Shown piece after piece: positions 34,305-43,399 of a stretch of 64,000 nucleotides of DNA. The notes beneath the pieces were generated by a model. It worked only from the letters and a program-made list of their open reading frames with translations. It had not been told where the DNA came from and ran no database searches. The first letter of the stretch is position 1. Every line of letters begins with the position of its first letter. Position numbers and translations under genes: made by a program. Source of the stretch: JADLDB01 sp040755835 (lineage in GTDB: Bacteria > Myxococcota > Myxococcia > Myxococcales > Myxococcaceae); contig JBFMAB010000017.1 of the NCBI GenBank assembly GCA_040755835.1, positions 1 to 64,000 of the forward strand, written 5' to 3'.

Positions 34305-34876
34305 TGCGCACGCTGGTCTTCGCGACCTCCAACGCGGGGAAGAAGAAGGAGCTCGAGGCGCTCCTCGGCTCCGGCTGGCAGGTGAAGAGCGCCGCCGACT
34401 TCCCGGCTCTCCCCGAGGTGGAGGAGGACCAGCCCACCTTCGAAGGGAACGCCGCGAAGAAGGCGCGTGCGTTCGCGAAGGCGACGGGGCTCCTCTCGCT
34501 CGCCGACGACTCCGGGCTGTGCGTGGACGCGCTGGGCGGCCGGCCGGGCGTCTTCTCGGCGCGCTACGGCAGCTCCGACGGCGATCGCATTCGCAAGCTG
34601 CTCGCCGAGCTCGAGGACGTGCCCGACGCGAAGCGCACCGCGCGCTTCGTGTGCGCGCTGTGCCTCGTCACGCCGGACGGCCAGGAGACGTTCACCCGGG
34701 GGACGTGCGAGGGGCGCATCATCCGCGCGCCGCGCGGGGCGAACGGCTTCGGGTACGACCCGATCTTCGAACTGCCGAGCGGCAAGACGATGGCGGAGCT
34801 GTCGCGCGACGAGAAGTCGGCCGTCTCGCACCGGGGCAACGCCTTCCAGAAGCTGGCCGCCGCGCTCGGGACCTGA
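34304..34876 (+). CDS. rdgB: Non-canonical purine NTP pyrophosphatase (RdgB/HAM1)
   Basis: A 190-residue HAM1-family enzyme. FATSNAGKKKELEALL at the start, LADDSGLCVDALGGRPGVFSARY and NGFGYDPIFELPSGKTMAELSRDEKSAVSHRG are the conserved blocks. It hydrolyses dITP and XTP, cleaning the nucleotide pool. TGATG overlap with rph shows translational coupling. It is followed by a hairpin that also lies at the end of the converging DUF2325-like gene. Confidence 0.97.
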   Translation: MRTLVFATSNAGKKKELEALLGSGWQVKSAADFPALPEVEEDQPTFEGNAAKKARAFAKATGLLSLADDSGLCVDALGGRPGVFSARYGSSDGDRIRKLLAELEDVPDAKRTARFVCALCLVTPDGQETFTRGTCEGRIIRAPRGANGFGYDPIFELPSGKTMAELSRDEKSAVSHRGNAFQKLAAALGT

Positions 34877-34880
34877 CTGG

Positions 34881-34907
34881 CCCTCTCTCCTCCCCGGGGA
34901 GAGAGGG
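34881..34907. terminator. Bidirectional hairpin, REP-like
   Basis: CCCTCTCTCC at 34881-34890 pairs with GGAGAGAGGG at 34898-34907, with a short C/G-rich loop, so a 10-bp stem lies between two convergent genes. There is no T run, so it would terminate only with help or act as an mRNA 3' end barrier. Related sequences occur at 38654-38684 and 63646-63690. Confidence 0.5.
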
Positions 34908-34922
34908 TCGGGCAGAGGGGCA

Positions 34923-35558
34923 TCAACTCCGCCTCAGATGTTCGACGGCTCCGGCGAGCAGCTGCGCAATGCCGCGCTTCGGCACGTGCACCAGCTTCCG
35001 CTTCTCCGCGCCCTGCACCGAGTCCGAGTACTGCTTCGACACCTTGTGGTGCAGCTCGGTCGCGCCCCACAGCAGCACGAGGTCGGCCCAGGCGAGATCG
35101 GCCTTCGCCTGCTCGATGGGTTTCGCGCGGGTCCCGTCGACGAGCCGCAGTTCCAGCGCGCCGCCGACGAGCCGCACCAGCTCCTCGCGCACCGACGGCG
35201 ATCCCCCGACGATGACGATCCGCGACGCCTTGCGCTGGCGGCACACCTCGATGAGATCGCGCACGGCCCGCTGGTTGTCCGAGCCGCCGCAGCGCCGGCA
35301 GGTGGACTTCGGCTCGCAGCGCACGGCCTCGCGGCCGCTCGCCTTCGCGAACGCGACGCACTCCGGCGTGGCGCAGTGGAGGAAGAAGCGGGCCTCGAGC
35401 GCTTCCCGGGCGCGTGGCACCTTCTCGGTGGACAGGCGCTGCTTCCCGGCGCGGGTGAGCCCCGCCTCCTCGAGCGCGGCGCGGGCCTTCGCCTTCACGT
35501 CGGGCAGGGCGAAGCCTTCGGCGGCGAGCCACGCGTCGATCTCGATGTCGGCGCTCAC
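34923..35558 (-). CDS. DUF2325-like protein with zinc-knuckle region
   Basis: A 211-residue protein. The C-terminal ~95 residues resemble DUF2325: IVIVGGSPSVREELVRLV, then ADLAWADLVLLWGATELHHKVSKQY and a final VHVPKRGIAQL. The middle has HCATPEC, a Cys and CRRCG, together perhaps one zinc site. The N-terminal part is a helical domain that looks DNA-related (LEEAGLTRAGKQRLSTEK). It overlaps rnhB by ATGA and is therefore cotranslated with it. DUF2325 proteins have no established function; by company a role in nucleic acid metabolism is possible. Confidence 0.6.
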   Translation of the reverse strand: MSADIEIDAWLAAEGFALPDVKAKARAALEEAGLTRAGKQRLSTEKVPRAREALEARFFLHCATPECVAFAKASGREAVRCEPKSTCRRCGGSDNQRAVRDLIEVCRQRKASRIVIVGGSPSVREELVRLVGGALELRLVDGTRAKPIEQAKADLAWADLVLLWGATELHHKVSKQYSDSVQGAEKRKLVHVPKRGIAQLLAGAVEHLRRS

Positions 35559-36409
35559 CGCCGCACGGCCTTCGCCGGCGCGGGCGCGAACAGCTCCCCC
35601 TGCTGGGGCAACAGCCCCAGGGCCTTCTTGATGGGCGCGAAGCTCCGGCGGTGGATCGGCAGCACGCCGAGGCGGGCGATCGCGTCGAGGTGCTCGGGCG
35701 TCGGGTAGCCCTTGTGGGACGCGAAGCCGTAGCCCGGGTGTTTCGCGTCCAGCTCGTTGAGGAGGTGATCGCGCGCCGTCTTGGCGAGGATCGCCCCGGC
35801 GGCGATCGACAGGCTCTGCGCGTCACCCTTGATGATGCCGCGCTGCGGCGGCTCGATGCCGGGGATCTTTCGGGCGTCGACCAGCACGTAGTCGGGGCGC
35901 ACCGCGAGGCCTTCGACGGCCCGCCGCATCGCCAGCAGGCCCGCGTGGTAGACGTTCAGCGTGTCGACGTCGTCGACGCTGGCCCAGCCGACGGCCCAGG
36001 CCACCGCGTCGCGCTTGATGGCCTCGGCCAACTCGTCGCGCTTCGCCTCGTCGAGGATCTTCTTCGAGTCGTCGAGCCCCTTCAGCTTGTAGCCCCGCGG
36101 GAGGATCGCCGCGCCCGCGCACACCGGGCCCGCGAGCGGGGCCATGCCGGCCTCGTCGACGCCGGCGATGTGCCGGAAGCCCTCGGCCCACAGCGGCGCC
36201 TCGAACTTCAGCATGTGACGCAGCCGCTGCCCTTCGGCGCGGTTTTCGGCCGCGCGGGCCTTGAGCGCCTTCGCGAGCGCCTGCGCGCCCGAGCGCCCGT
36301 CGGCCTCGAGCGACTGGAGGACGGCCTTCGGGACGGACTTCCCTTCGACGAGGTACCGTTGGCGCAGGGCGGCCAGCGACGCGCTCTCGCGGGAGGGCCG
36401 GCGGGGCAT
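35555..36409 (-). CDS. rnhB: Ribonuclease HII
   Basis: A 284-residue RNase HII with the N-terminal helical extension seen in Bacillus RnhB. Catalytic acids lie in GVDEAG, LDDSKK and DARKIPG. The family's GRG motif after DEAG, which reads the RNA-DNA junction, is GMA here (GVDEAGMAPLAGPV). RNase HII removes ribonucleotides misincorporated in DNA. It is encoded with the DUF2325-like gene, overlap four bases. The reading of GMA is from the DNA directly; other residues fit. Confidence 0.9.
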   Translation of the reverse strand: MPRRPSRESASLAALRQRYLVEGKSVPKAVLQSLEADGRSGAQALAKALKARAAENRAEGQRLRHMLKFEAPLWAEGFRHIAGVDEAGMAPLAGPVCAGAAILPRGYKLKGLDDSKKILDEAKRDELAEAIKRDAVAWAVGWASVDDVDTLNVYHAGLLAMRRAVEGLAVRPDYVLVDARKIPGIEPPQRGIIKGDAQSLSIAAGAILAKTARDHLLNELDAKHPGYGFASHKGYPTPEHLDAIARLGVLPIHRRSFAPIKKALGLLPQQGELFAPAPAKAVRR

Positions 36410-36418
36410 GCGCGCGGG

Positions 36419-36805
36419 TTACTTGAGCTGCAGGGTGAGGGAGCGCGGGGTGACGGCGCTGCTGCACTCGCCGCCGGTGAAGGTCAACTCGGCGACGTCG
36501 GTGCGCAGGTCGTTGATCTGGCCCTGAACGCGGACGATGCCCGGGCCCTTGTCGAGGACGACCGCGACGCCGTTGCCGTTCGTCTCGAAGACCTGCTCCT
36601 CGTTGGTGGACAGGTACGTCGCGACCACGCCGGCGCCGGCCTGCGGCATCCCGCCCCGGTCGAGCACCGTCACGGGCACCTTGACGGTGTTGTCCGTGCA
36701 GTTGACGCGGCCGCGGCCGCCGTCGGGCAGCGTGGCGTCGTAGCCGCTGCAGGCGAGGAGGGTGGACGCGAAGGCGAAGGCGGCGACGAGGCTCGGGAGA
36801 CGCAT
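36419..36805 (-). CDS. Small lipoprotein
   Basis: A 128-residue lipoprotein: signal peptide with lipobox TLLAC, Cys about residue 19. The mature part is an immunoglobulin-like beta sandwich candidate (VNCTDNTVKVPVTVLDRGGMPQAGAGVV, then VVLDKGPGIVRVQG), with two cysteines beyond the lipid anchor that could pair. No enzyme motif. It is encoded between rnhB and the M61 peptidase with small gaps, so it may share their mRNA. Its function is unknown. Confidence 0.7.
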   Translation of the reverse strand: MRLPSLVAAFAFASTLLACSGYDATLPDGGRGRVNCTDNTVKVPVTVLDRGGMPQAGAGVVATYLSTNEEQVFETNGNGVAVVLDKGPGIVRVQGQINDLRTDVAELTFTGGECSSAVTPRSLTLQLK

Positions 36806-36816
36806 GGAGCCGCCCC

Positions 36817-38607
36817 TTACTGCCCCCGTCCGGCGGTTTCAACGGGGGCTGCGTCGCTCTCCCACGGGGCGCCGAGCCAGGCCTGGTACGCAGCCTTCTG
36901 TGCGTCCGACGGGCTCTCCACGCGCGCGAGCCACACGGCGTCCTTCGGGCGCTCGCCGAGGACGATGGGGAGCTCCAGCAGGCGGTCGCGGCGGAACACG
37001 GTCAGCTTCACCGTCTCACCGGGCCGCTTGTCCTCGGTGCGGGCGCTGAGGCCCGAGGCGTCGCACTTGAACCCGTCGAGCGCGACGATCTCATCATCCG
37101 CGTAGACGCCCGCGGCCATCGCCGGCGAGCCGTCCAGCACGGTGGCGATGGTGGACGAGCCGCGGGTGGTGACGCCGACGTAGCCCGGGTTCTTGTCGCC
37201 CTTGTTGCGCGGCGGAGTGCCGCCCTTGTCGCCGGTGGACTCGCGCGGGCGGAACTTCGCCTCGAGGCCGACGTGGGCGAACACCGAGTAGTCCAGCTCG
37301 TCGACGCCGCGGAGCGCGCGATCGAAGAAGGGCTTGAGATCCACGCCGGCGACTTCCTGCGCGGCGGCCTCGACGCCGTCCTCCGGCACGCCAGACTCGT
37401 CGCCGTAGCGCTTCCACAGGAGCCGCGCGACGTCGTCCAGGCCCTTCGCGTCCCCCGTCGCCTGGCGGATGGTGAGGTCGAGCAGCGCGCAGACCAGCTC
37501 GCCCTTGAGGTAGTAGCTGACCGCCGTGTTCGCCGTGTTCTCATCGGGCCGGTAGTGCTTCGTCCACGCGATCATCGACGCGTCGACCAGCGGCAGGACC
37601 AGGCGGCCGGGCGTGGTGTGCAGCGCGGTGAGCGACTCGCCGAGGCGCGTGAGGTAGCGCGACGGCGACATGAGGCCCGCGCGCCTGGTGACGAGGTTGT
37701 CGTAGTAGCTGGTCGCGCCTTCGAACCACCAGAGCAGCTGCGTGTAGTTCTCCTGCGCGTAGTCGAAGGGCACCAACCGGCGCGGCTTGATGCGCTTCAC
37801 GTTCCACAGGTGGAAGTACTCGTGCGCGCACAGCGTCAGGAAGTCTTCCCAGCCCTTCGGGCTCGAGAAGCCGCTGCGCGGGAAGAGCAGCACGGTGGAC
37901 GCCTTGTGCTCGAGGCCGCCCCGGCCCTTGTCGCCCGCGTGCACGAAGAAGACGTACCGCTTCATCGGCAGCCCGCCGAACATCGCCGCCTCGGTCTCGA
38001 TCAGCTTCGTGAGGTCGGCCACCAGCCTCTTCTCGTCGAGCTGCGGCTCGCCCCAGAGCACCACCTCGTGCGGAACGCCCGCGGCGGTGAAGGGGATGGG
38101 CGTGTGGGGCCCGCACTCGAACGGCGAGTCCACCAGCTCGTCGTAGTCGTGCGCGACGTATTCACGGCCGTCCATGTCGAGCGCGGTGGAGACGCGCCAG
38201 TCGGCGGGCGCCTCGACGGTGACGCGGTGCTCGCTCTTCCGCAGCGCCTCGACGTAAAAGAAGAGCGTCGCGCCGTTGAAGTAGCCGTGCGTGCCGTCGA
38301 GGTGGCTGGTCCGCACGGTCAGCTCGTTCGCGTACACCTTGTAGAGGCAGCGGACGGGCCTCCCCATCGCGCGGACGCGGAAGCTGCGCTTGTCGAGGCG
38401 CTCGAAGGGCACCGAGAAGCCGGCGGCGTCCACCACCCTGAACTCCTGCACGTGCCGCGCGTACTCACGCACGAGGTAGCTGCCCGGCGTCCACACGGGG
38501 AGGCAGACGACCAGCTCGTCGCCCGCCGGCGGGAATGAGGCCTCGACCTCGAAGAGGTGCGAGTGGGGCTTCGGCATGGAGACGCGGTAGCGGATCGGCG
38601 CGGACAT
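36817..38607 (-). CDS. M61-family (glycyl) aminopeptidase with PDZ domain
   Basis: A 596-residue metalloprotease. The zinc site HEYFH is at residues 262-266 in CAHEYFHLWNVKRIKP, with a downstream Glu as third ligand. The N-terminal ~200 residues form the all-beta domain of M61 enzymes (RYRVSMPKPHSHLFEV). A PDZ-like domain occupies about 490-560 (GYVGVTTRGSSTIATVLDGSPAMAAGV). M61 enzymes remove N-terminal Gly or Ala. No signal peptide is seen, so cytoplasmic location is likely. Confidence 0.93.
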   Translation of the reverse strand: MSAPIRYRVSMPKPHSHLFEVEASFPPAGDELVVCLPVWTPGSYLVREYARHVQEFRVVDAAGFSVPFERLDKRSFRVRAMGRPVRCLYKVYANELTVRTSHLDGTHGYFNGATLFFYVEALRKSEHRVTVEAPADWRVSTALDMDGREYVAHDYDELVDSPFECGPHTPIPFTAAGVPHEVVLWGEPQLDEKRLVADLTKLIETEAAMFGGLPMKRYVFFVHAGDKGRGGLEHKASTVLLFPRSGFSSPKGWEDFLTLCAHEYFHLWNVKRIKPRRLVPFDYAQENYTQLLWWFEGATSYYDNLVTRRAGLMSPSRYLTRLGESLTALHTTPGRLVLPLVDASMIAWTKHYRPDENTANTAVSYYLKGELVCALLDLTIRQATGDAKGLDDVARLLWKRYGDESGVPEDGVEAAAQEVAGVDLKPFFDRALRGVDELDYSVFAHVGLEAKFRPRESTGDKGGTPPRNKGDKNPGYVGVTTRGSSTIATVLDGSPAMAAGVYADDEIVALDGFKCDASGLSARTEDKRPGETVKLTVFRRDRLLELPIVLGERPKDAVWLARVESPSDAQKAAYQAWLGAPWESDAAPVETAGRGQ

Positions 38608-38653
38608 GAGACCGGGTGGTTCGCACCCGAGGCGGCGACGGTCAAGCGGCGCG

Positions 38654-38673
38654 TTCTCTCTCTCCCCGCTGGG

Positions 38674-38684
<11 letters not shown>
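38654..38684. repeat. REP-like GC-rich palindromic element
   Basis: TCTCTCTCTCCCCGCTGGGT and a following CAGGGAGACGGG form an imperfect stem. The element shares CTCTCTCCCC with 34881-34907. The TGA stop of the ABC ATPase gene (38674-38676) lies inside it, so the element supplies the last residues and the stop. Confidence 0.4.
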
Positions 38685-39705
<1,021 letters not shown>

Positions 39706-39706
39706 G

Positions 39707-41332
39707 TCAGCGCGCCTCCTTTCCGACGACGAGCGCCTGCAGCGCCTGCGCGGCCAGCAGCACCAGCACGAAGGCGCAGGCGATCACCGCCGCGGCGCCC
39801 GGATCCGCGTAGCTCTGCAGCTCGAAGAGCAGCGTCCCCAGCACGTCCGACCCGGTGGGGATGAGCAGCACGCTCAACGTCAGCTCCGTCATGCACACGA
39901 GGAAGGTGACGAGGAAGGCCGCGCCCAGCGCACCCCGGAGCTGCGGCAGGGTGGCGTCGACGAAGGCGCGGGCCGGTGACGCCCCGAAGATGCGCGACGC
40001 CTCGGCGAGGCTGGGATCCACCTGCGCCAGCGCGTCCGACGCGTTGCGGGATCCAAACGCCAGGTACTTCACGGTGTACGCCACCAGCAGCATCCACAGC
40101 GTGTTGCCGATGGCGAGCACGAAGGCGACGCGATCGAAGGCGACGAAGCGCACCTCGCGCGAGAAGGCCACCAGCAGCGCGAGCGCGAGCACCGTGCCGG
40201 GCACCGCGTACGGCGCGCCGGACAGCGCCTCGAGCCAGCGCCGCTTCGTCGAAGCGATCGCCAGGCCGAACGCCGTCACCAGCGCCGCCGACGACAGCGC
40301 CAGCACGACGCTGCGCCCCGCGGCCGACAGCGTGCGCGGGTTCGACAGCACCGCGCCCCAGTGCTTCGTGGTGAGCCCGGACCACTGGCCCCACACCGGC
40401 TGGACGGAGGTCAGCGCGACGGCGAGCAGCGGCAGGACGACCAGGACGATCGCCAGCGCCACCGCGAGCGCCGTCAGCGGCCCGCGCCACCGGCCGAGCG
40501 GCATCCGGCGAATCGAGAGCCCCTTGCCGGACGACAGCCGCACCTCGCCCGCGCGCGTGAGCCACCGGCTCGCCAACAGCACCAGCGCGGCCAGCACCAG
40601 GAGCTCCACCGACAGCACCGCGGCGCGCTCGAGGCCGGACGCGCCCATCAACACCTCGCCGTAGATGCGCGTGGTGAGCGTCGGCGTTGGGGGCGTCGCG
40701 GTGACGCCCAGCAGGTACGGCACGCCGAACGCCGACGCCGCGTAGAGGAACGTGAGCGCCGCGCCGGAAAGCGCCGCCGGGAGCGCGAGCGGCAGCGTCA
40801 CCGTGAAGAGGGCCCGCGCGGCGGAGGCGCCGGACATGCGCGCGGCCTCCTCGAGGGACGAGTCGATGCGGGACAGCGCGGCGCCCGTCCCCAGCAACAC
40901 CAGCGGCAACCCGCCGGAGCCCAGCACGAAGGCGATGCCCGTCGCGCCGTAGATGTCGAGGGTGCCCGCGCCGAGCGCCAGGTTGAGCAGCCCGGCCTTC
41001 GGGTTCGCCAGCGACACCCAGCCCATGCCGAGGATGAAGGGCGGGATGGCCGTGGGCAGCGTGAAGACGGCCTTGAGCGGCCTCTCGAGGCCCACGTCCG
41101 TGCGGACGAGGAGGACCGCCAGCGGTACGCCCACCGCGAACGCGAAGAGCGCCGCGCCCGCGGACGTCACGAGGGTGCCCTCAAGCGCCTGCGCCGCACC
41201 CGGCGCCGCCCACGTGTCCCACCACGCCACGTCCGGGGCGCGCGCCGCGCGGACCAGCAGCAGCGCCAGCGGGAACCCGGCGAACGCGGCCAGGCCCAGG
41301 AAGAGCAAGGCGGCGGGCCAGCGGCGCGTCAT
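39707..41332 (-). CDS. ABC transporter permease (FbpB-type, fused two halves)
   Basis: From ATG 41332 a 541-residue inner-membrane protein with about 12 transmembrane segments, two homologous halves in one chain as in iron ABC permeases. Each half holds the EAA loop: EEAARMSGASAARALFTVTLPLALPAA and EASRIFGASPARAFVDATLPQLRGA. It couples to the ATPase downstream. The start overlaps the binding protein's stop by ATGA. The two halves fit FbpB/ThiP-like importers. Confidence 0.95.
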   Translation of the reverse strand: MTRRWPAALLFLGLAAFAGFPLALLLVRAARAPDVAWWDTWAAPGAAQALEGTLVTSAGAALFAFAVGVPLAVLLVRTDVGLERPLKAVFTLPTAIPPFILGMGWVSLANPKAGLLNLALGAGTLDIYGATGIAFVLGSGGLPLVLLGTGAALSRIDSSLEEAARMSGASAARALFTVTLPLALPAALSGAALTFLYAASAFGVPYLLGVTATPPTPTLTTRIYGEVLMGASGLERAAVLSVELLVLAALVLLASRWLTRAGEVRLSSGKGLSIRRMPLGRWRGPLTALAVALAIVLVVLPLLAVALTSVQPVWGQWSGLTTKHWGAVLSNPRTLSAAGRSVVLALSSAALVTAFGLAIASTKRRWLEALSGAPYAVPGTVLALALLVAFSREVRFVAFDRVAFVLAIGNTLWMLLVAYTVKYLAFGSRNASDALAQVDPSLAEASRIFGASPARAFVDATLPQLRGALGAAFLVTFLVCMTELTLSVLLIPTGSDVLGTLLFELQSYADPGAAAVIACAFVLVLLAAQALQALVVGKEAR

Positions 41333-42348
41333 TGCGAGAACGCCTTGCTGAAGTCCGCCTTCACCCGTGCGCCGTCCTTGAGGCCACGCTCGAGCGTCTC
41401 CTGGCCCCATGGGCGGCTGCGCTGGACCAATTCGGGCAGCGAGATCGTGTTGCGGGGGCCGGGGACGCGGGGATCGACGGCGTGCATGTCGCCGGGCGAG
41501 GCGATGATGGACTGCAGCTTCGGCGACAGCAGCGCGTCGACCACCGCCCTCGCCGCCGCCGGGTTGCGCGCCGTGGAGAGGATGCCGAGGTAGCCGGGGA
41601 TCAGCACCGCGCCGTCCTTCGGCCACGCGACCTCGATGGGGCTGCCCTTCGCCTTCGCGGCCAGCGCGTTCTCGAGGAGCAGCACGCCCACCTTCGCTTC
41701 GCCGCCCTCCACCTTCTGCAGCACGGCCGCGTTGCCGCCGGCGACGCGCGCGCCGTTCGCCCGCAGGCGCGTGAAGAAGTCCGCGCCGTACGCCCCGTCG
41801 AGGACGACCGCCCAGGTGAAGGCCGTACCGCTCGTCAGCGGATCGCCGAGCGCGACCTCGTCCTTCCACTCCGGCCGCGTGAGGGCCTCGAAGCTCTCCG
41901 GCGCCGGCGTGCCGGCTCTGTGCACCAACACCATCGTCGACAGGCGCACCGCCGCGTAGTGCCCGTCGAGATCGAACAGACCCGCCGGCGTGCGCAGCCC
42001 GTTGGGCGAGACGTACCGCTGAAGCCGGCCTTCGTCCTTGTAGCGCTCGTAGAGGAACGGATCCGACGTCACCAGCACGTCGCACGGCGAGCCGCCGGCG
42101 GCCAGCTCGGCCTCGAGCCGCGCGGTCACCTTCTCGCTGCCCGCCTGGAACCAGCGGATGGTGACGCCGGGGAGCGCCTCCTGCAGGCCGGGCTCGAGCG
42201 CGTCCAGCACGTGCCGGTACATCGACGTGTAGATCCACACCTCGCCGCCGGGCTTGCCTTCCGCCGCCGTCGCGGCGCCGCCGGGCGCGGCCGTCTCGAT
42301 GCGGCAGCCGCACAGCGAAAGCGCCAGGAGAGCGAGGAGGAGCCGCAC
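41329..42348 (-). CDS. Iron-type ABC transporter substrate-binding lipoprotein
   Basis: A 339-residue lipoprotein (lipobox LCGC, Cys about 15). WIYTSMYRHVLDALEPGL, LLVTSDPFLYERYKDEGRL and SGTAFTWAVVLDGAYGADFF match periplasmic binding proteins of the Fbp/ThiB family. In FbpA ferric iron is held by tyrosines; YERY and Y residues are present but the metal site cannot be assigned without a model, so iron, thiamine or another small ligand is possible. It starts the operon SBP-permease-ATPase. Confidence 0.88.
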   Translation of the reverse strand: MRLLLALLALSLCGCRIETAAPGGAATAAEGKPGGEVWIYTSMYRHVLDALEPGLQEALPGVTIRWFQAGSEKVTARLEAELAAGGSPCDVLVTSDPFLYERYKDEGRLQRYVSPNGLRTPAGLFDLDGHYAAVRLSTMVLVHRAGTPAPESFEALTRPEWKDEVALGDPLTSGTAFTWAVVLDGAYGADFFTRLRANGARVAGGNAAVLQKVEGGEAKVGVLLLENALAAKAKGSPIEVAWPKDGAVLIPGYLGILSTARNPAAARAVVDALLSPKLQSIIASPGDMHAVDPRVPGPRNTISLPELVQRSRPWGQETLERGLKDGARVKADFSKAFSQ

Positions 42349-42381
42349 AAGGCGGGCCTTGTACCACCCGCGGCGCCGACG

Positions 42382-42960
42382 TCAGCCGCCGAAGCGCGCG
42401 CGCCTCGGCGGAGAGCGCCTCGGTGTCCGCGTTGAGGCGCAGCTTGACGCGAGGTCGGTCTTCCCGGGCCGCCGCTTCACCTCGCGGTAGCCATCGAGCG
42501 CCAGCGCGTTGTCGTCGCCGTGATGCCGGCGGACGCCGTCGGCCTCGACGACGATGGAGGCGACCTCCCAGCCGCGATCGTGCGGCACGAAGGTGAGCTT
42601 CAAGTCCGGCGCGAGCTCCCGCGTCTCCCAGCCGGGGCTCGCCGTGACGTTCGTGAAGCCCACGCGCGCGAGGCGCCGCTCCAGCACGCGCGACGGGAAC
42701 GGGCAGATGAGCGCCGGCGTCTCGCGGCGCAGCTGCACGAGCGTCTCAGGACCGCTGTGAACCGGGTGCGCGTGCCACGGCACCAGAAAGTCCGGCCGCG
42801 GCATCGACGAGGCGTCGGGGGAGGGCGGCGGCGGTTACCGGAACCAGGCGCCGCCGAAGACGGGCTCGGCGAACCGGCGTTCGAGCAGCAGCGTCTTGCC
42901 CGCCGCGTTGATGAAGCGCTGCGCGTGGCCGATCCAGGCCAGGTGACGAGCACTTCGCAG
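42382..42960 (-). pseudogene. Broken metallo-beta-lactamase-fold hydrolase
   Basis: Reading minus from about 42960, the frame gives HLAWIGHAQRFINAAGKTLLL and EPVFGGAWFR, as at the N-terminus of UlaG/NAPE-PLD-like metallo-beta-lactamase proteins, then an in-frame TAA (42835-42837). It continues as a 140-residue frame (42382-42804) with LVPWHAHPVHSGPETL and LAPDLKLTFVPHDRGWE. Its last residues fit only another frame (VKLRLNADTEALSAEARALRRL), so there is also a frameshift. The normal start is missing; upstream the frame runs straight into the thioredoxin stop. It is a decayed gene. Confidence 0.65.
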
Positions 42961-42972
42961 GAGTCTGCCCGC

Positions 42973-43314
42973 TCACTCCCGCACGCCCATCGCCTGTTCC
43001 TTCAGCACCGTCGTCCAGTACTCGCGCCCGTAGTACTGCCGCATCATCCCCAGCTTCTTGCCGCCCTTGAACAGCACGAAGGCGGGGATGCCCGAAAGCC
43101 CGAAGCGCCGCGCCAGCTCGGCGTGCTCGTACGCGTTCACCTTCACCAGCCGCACGCCATCGGGGAGCTCCGGCAGCAGCTCCGGCAGCTCCCGCGCGAA
43201 GATCTCGCAGTTGGGGCAGTCTGGGCCCCAGAAGTACGCGACCACCAGCGGGCCCGGCCGGTTGATGAGCTCGTCGAATGTCTCCGGTGTCGCGGACTCC
43301 ACCTGGGTCGCCAT
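42973..43314 (-). CDS. Thioredoxin-family protein
   Basis: A 113-residue thioredoxin fold. The redox pair is C33-P-N-C36 in WGPDCPNCEIF, in place of the classic CGPC; GIPAFVLFKGGKK holds the cis-Pro. Pro-Asn between the cysteines should shift its redox potential, so it is a variant thioredoxin rather than the main one. No signal peptide, so cytoplasmic. It starts 68 bases before the divergent Fur-like palindrome, and may share regulation with the imelysin operon. Confidence 0.85.
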   Translation of the reverse strand: MATQVESATPETFDELINRPGPLVVAYFWGPDCPNCEIFARELPELLPELPDGVRLVKVNAYEHAELARRFGLSGIPAFVLFKGGKKLGMMRQYYGREYWTTVLKEQAMGVRE

Positions 43315-43382
43315 GGCCGTCGATTTCTAACCAGCAGCGCCTTGACGCGCTCGGAAGGAACCGGTACTGATGCGCTTCACAG

Positions 43383-43399
43383 TTGCAAATGATTCGCAA
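43383..43399. promoter_or_regulatory. Fur-like 17-bp palindrome over a start codon
   Basis: TTGCAAATGATTCGCAA, whose core AAT-G-ATT is flanked by GCA and CGC, is a near-perfect inverted repeat (two mismatched pairs plus the centre). It follows the Fur 6-1-6 layout (AATnATT core) at 8 of 12 positions. The ATG at 43389 lies within it, so a bound repressor would block both initiation and translation start. The next genes are typical of iron acquisition. Confidence 0.5.

Noticed and set aside
37273..38538. Long open frames on the plus strand opposite the M61 peptidase and other genes
   Set aside because: They are mirror frames of high-GC genes, with compositions rich in Arg, Ala, Pro and no homology.
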